Shown here one piece after another: positions 63,517 through 64,000 of a DNA stretch of 64,000 nt (its first letter is position 1; each line of letters begins with the position of its first letter). The stretch spans positions 434,001 through 498,000 of the forward strand of contig NZ_LR733406.1 of the NCBI RefSeq assembly GCF_902506505.1. The letters are read 5' to 3'. The translations under genes were made by a program, and so were the position numbers. This DNA comes from Pseudomonas sp. 8AS (GTDB taxonomy: Bacteria > Pseudomonadota > Gammaproteobacteria > Pseudomonadales > Pseudomonadaceae). The notes below the pieces were generated by a model, which worked only from the letters and a program-made list of their open reading frames with translations, ran no database searches and was not told where the DNA came from.

Positions 63517-64000
63517 ATGTACAGCAACTATTTCGGCTTCTCCGAACTGCCGTTCACCATAGCGCCCAACCCGCGCTACCTGTACCTGAGCGAGCAGCAC
63601 CGCGAGGCATTGGCCAGCCTGCTCTACGGCATCAACTGCAACGGCGGTTTCGTCCTGCTGACCGGCGATGTCGGTACCGGCAAGACTACGGTGTGCCGCT
63701 GCCTGCTCGAACAGCTGCCGGAAAACACCGAAGTCGCGGTGATCCTCAATCCCAAGTACAGCATCACCGAGCTGCTCGAGGCCATCTGCGACGAGCTGAA
63801 GATCCACCGCCCGCACAGCAGCCACCGGATCAAGGGCTATATCGACGCGATCAACCAGCACCTGCTGGAAGCCCACGGGCGCGGGATCAATACCGTGCTG
63901 ATCATCGACGAGGCGCAGAACCTCGGTCTCGACGTGCTGGAGCAGATCCGCCTGCTGACCAACCTGGAAACCAGCAGCCAGAAGCTGTTGCAGATCATCC
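63517..64000 (+). CDS. ExeA/GspA-type AAA ATPase, 3' end outside the window
   Basis: The first 161 residues of an AAA+ ATPase are seen. The N-terminus MYSNYFGFSELPFTIAPNPRYLY is typical of ExeA/GspA and MshM proteins, with Walker A TGDVGTGKTT (about residue 51) and Walker B VLIIDEAQN. ExeA/GspA with GspB helps insert the type II secretin through the peptidoglycan; related ATPases serve pili and polysaccharide export. Because the local T2SS is about 14 kb away, either role is possible. Confidence 0.85.
   Translation, partial: MYSNYFGFSELPFTIAPNPRYLYLSEQHREALASLLYGINCNGGFVLLTGDVGTGKTTVCRCLLEQLPENTEVAVILNPKYSITELLEAICDELKIHRPHSSHRIKGYIDAINQHLLEAHGRGINTVLIIDEAQNLGLDVLEQIRLLTNLETSSQKLLQII

Overview
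The window is GC-rich and densely coding, and it looks like a chromosomal segment of a Pseudomonas or close relative. Supporting this are a HexR-like regulator, the split pyruvate carboxylase pycA/pycB with its LysR regulator pycR, aspA next to AGCS symporters, a complete Pseudomonas-type lhp hydroxyproline cluster, and typical Pseudomonas REP-like repeats. No rRNA, tRNA, CRISPR array, integrase or transposase was seen.

Layout. (1) 1-1000: 3' part of a HexR-like gene and a small envelope-type protein. (2) 1105-16340: catabolism and uptake of 4- and 3-hydroxyproline. It contains a 4-hydroxyproline epimerase, a three-subunit D-hydroxyproline dehydrogenase, a deaminase, a ketoglutarate-semialdehyde dehydrogenase, an aconitase-X type cis-3-hydroxyproline dehydratase, a pyrroline-2-carboxylate reductase, a second proline-racemase-family enzyme with a Ser/Cys pair, and an ABC importer. 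An AraC and a GntR regulator accompany it, with a palindromic candidate operator repeated in the cluster. (3) 16413-22373: pycR, pycA, pycB, then a bicarbonate-transporter/PII-like pair (SbtA/SbtB type) and a DUF1127 protein. (4) 22815-38768: amino-acid and polyamine metabolism (PotF-like protein, acetylpolyamine deacetylase, glutaminase, asparaginase, two paralogous AGCS symporters, aspartase, a DapB-like protein) with several regulators. A decayed copy of the aspA 5' end lies beside a LysR gene.

(5) 39125-49682: a complete type II secretion operon in the order E-F-G-H-I-J-K-L-M-C-D, with a predicted lipoprotein secretin, resembling the Hxc branch. (6) 50412-60815: a duplicated module. Each unit has a large secreted protein sharing an uncharacterised N-terminal domain, convergent with a secreted gametolysin-like (M11-type) metalloprotease. 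Each protease gene is preceded by what reads as a GEMM-I (cyclic di-GMP-I) riboswitch, a 9-codon leader ORF, and two copies of a 17-bp motif at identical spacing. (7) 61603-64000: a small protein, a VpsR-like sigma-54 activator, and the start of an ExeA/GspA-type ATPase.

The most interesting unit is regions 5-7. A secretion machine, candidate cargo (proteases plus repeat-containing surface or matrix proteins), cyclic di-GMP riboswitches on the protease genes and a VpsR-like regulator suggest a cyclic-di-GMP-tuned extracellular protease/matrix system. The functional links are inference; the domain, riboswitch and repeat observations come directly from the sequence.
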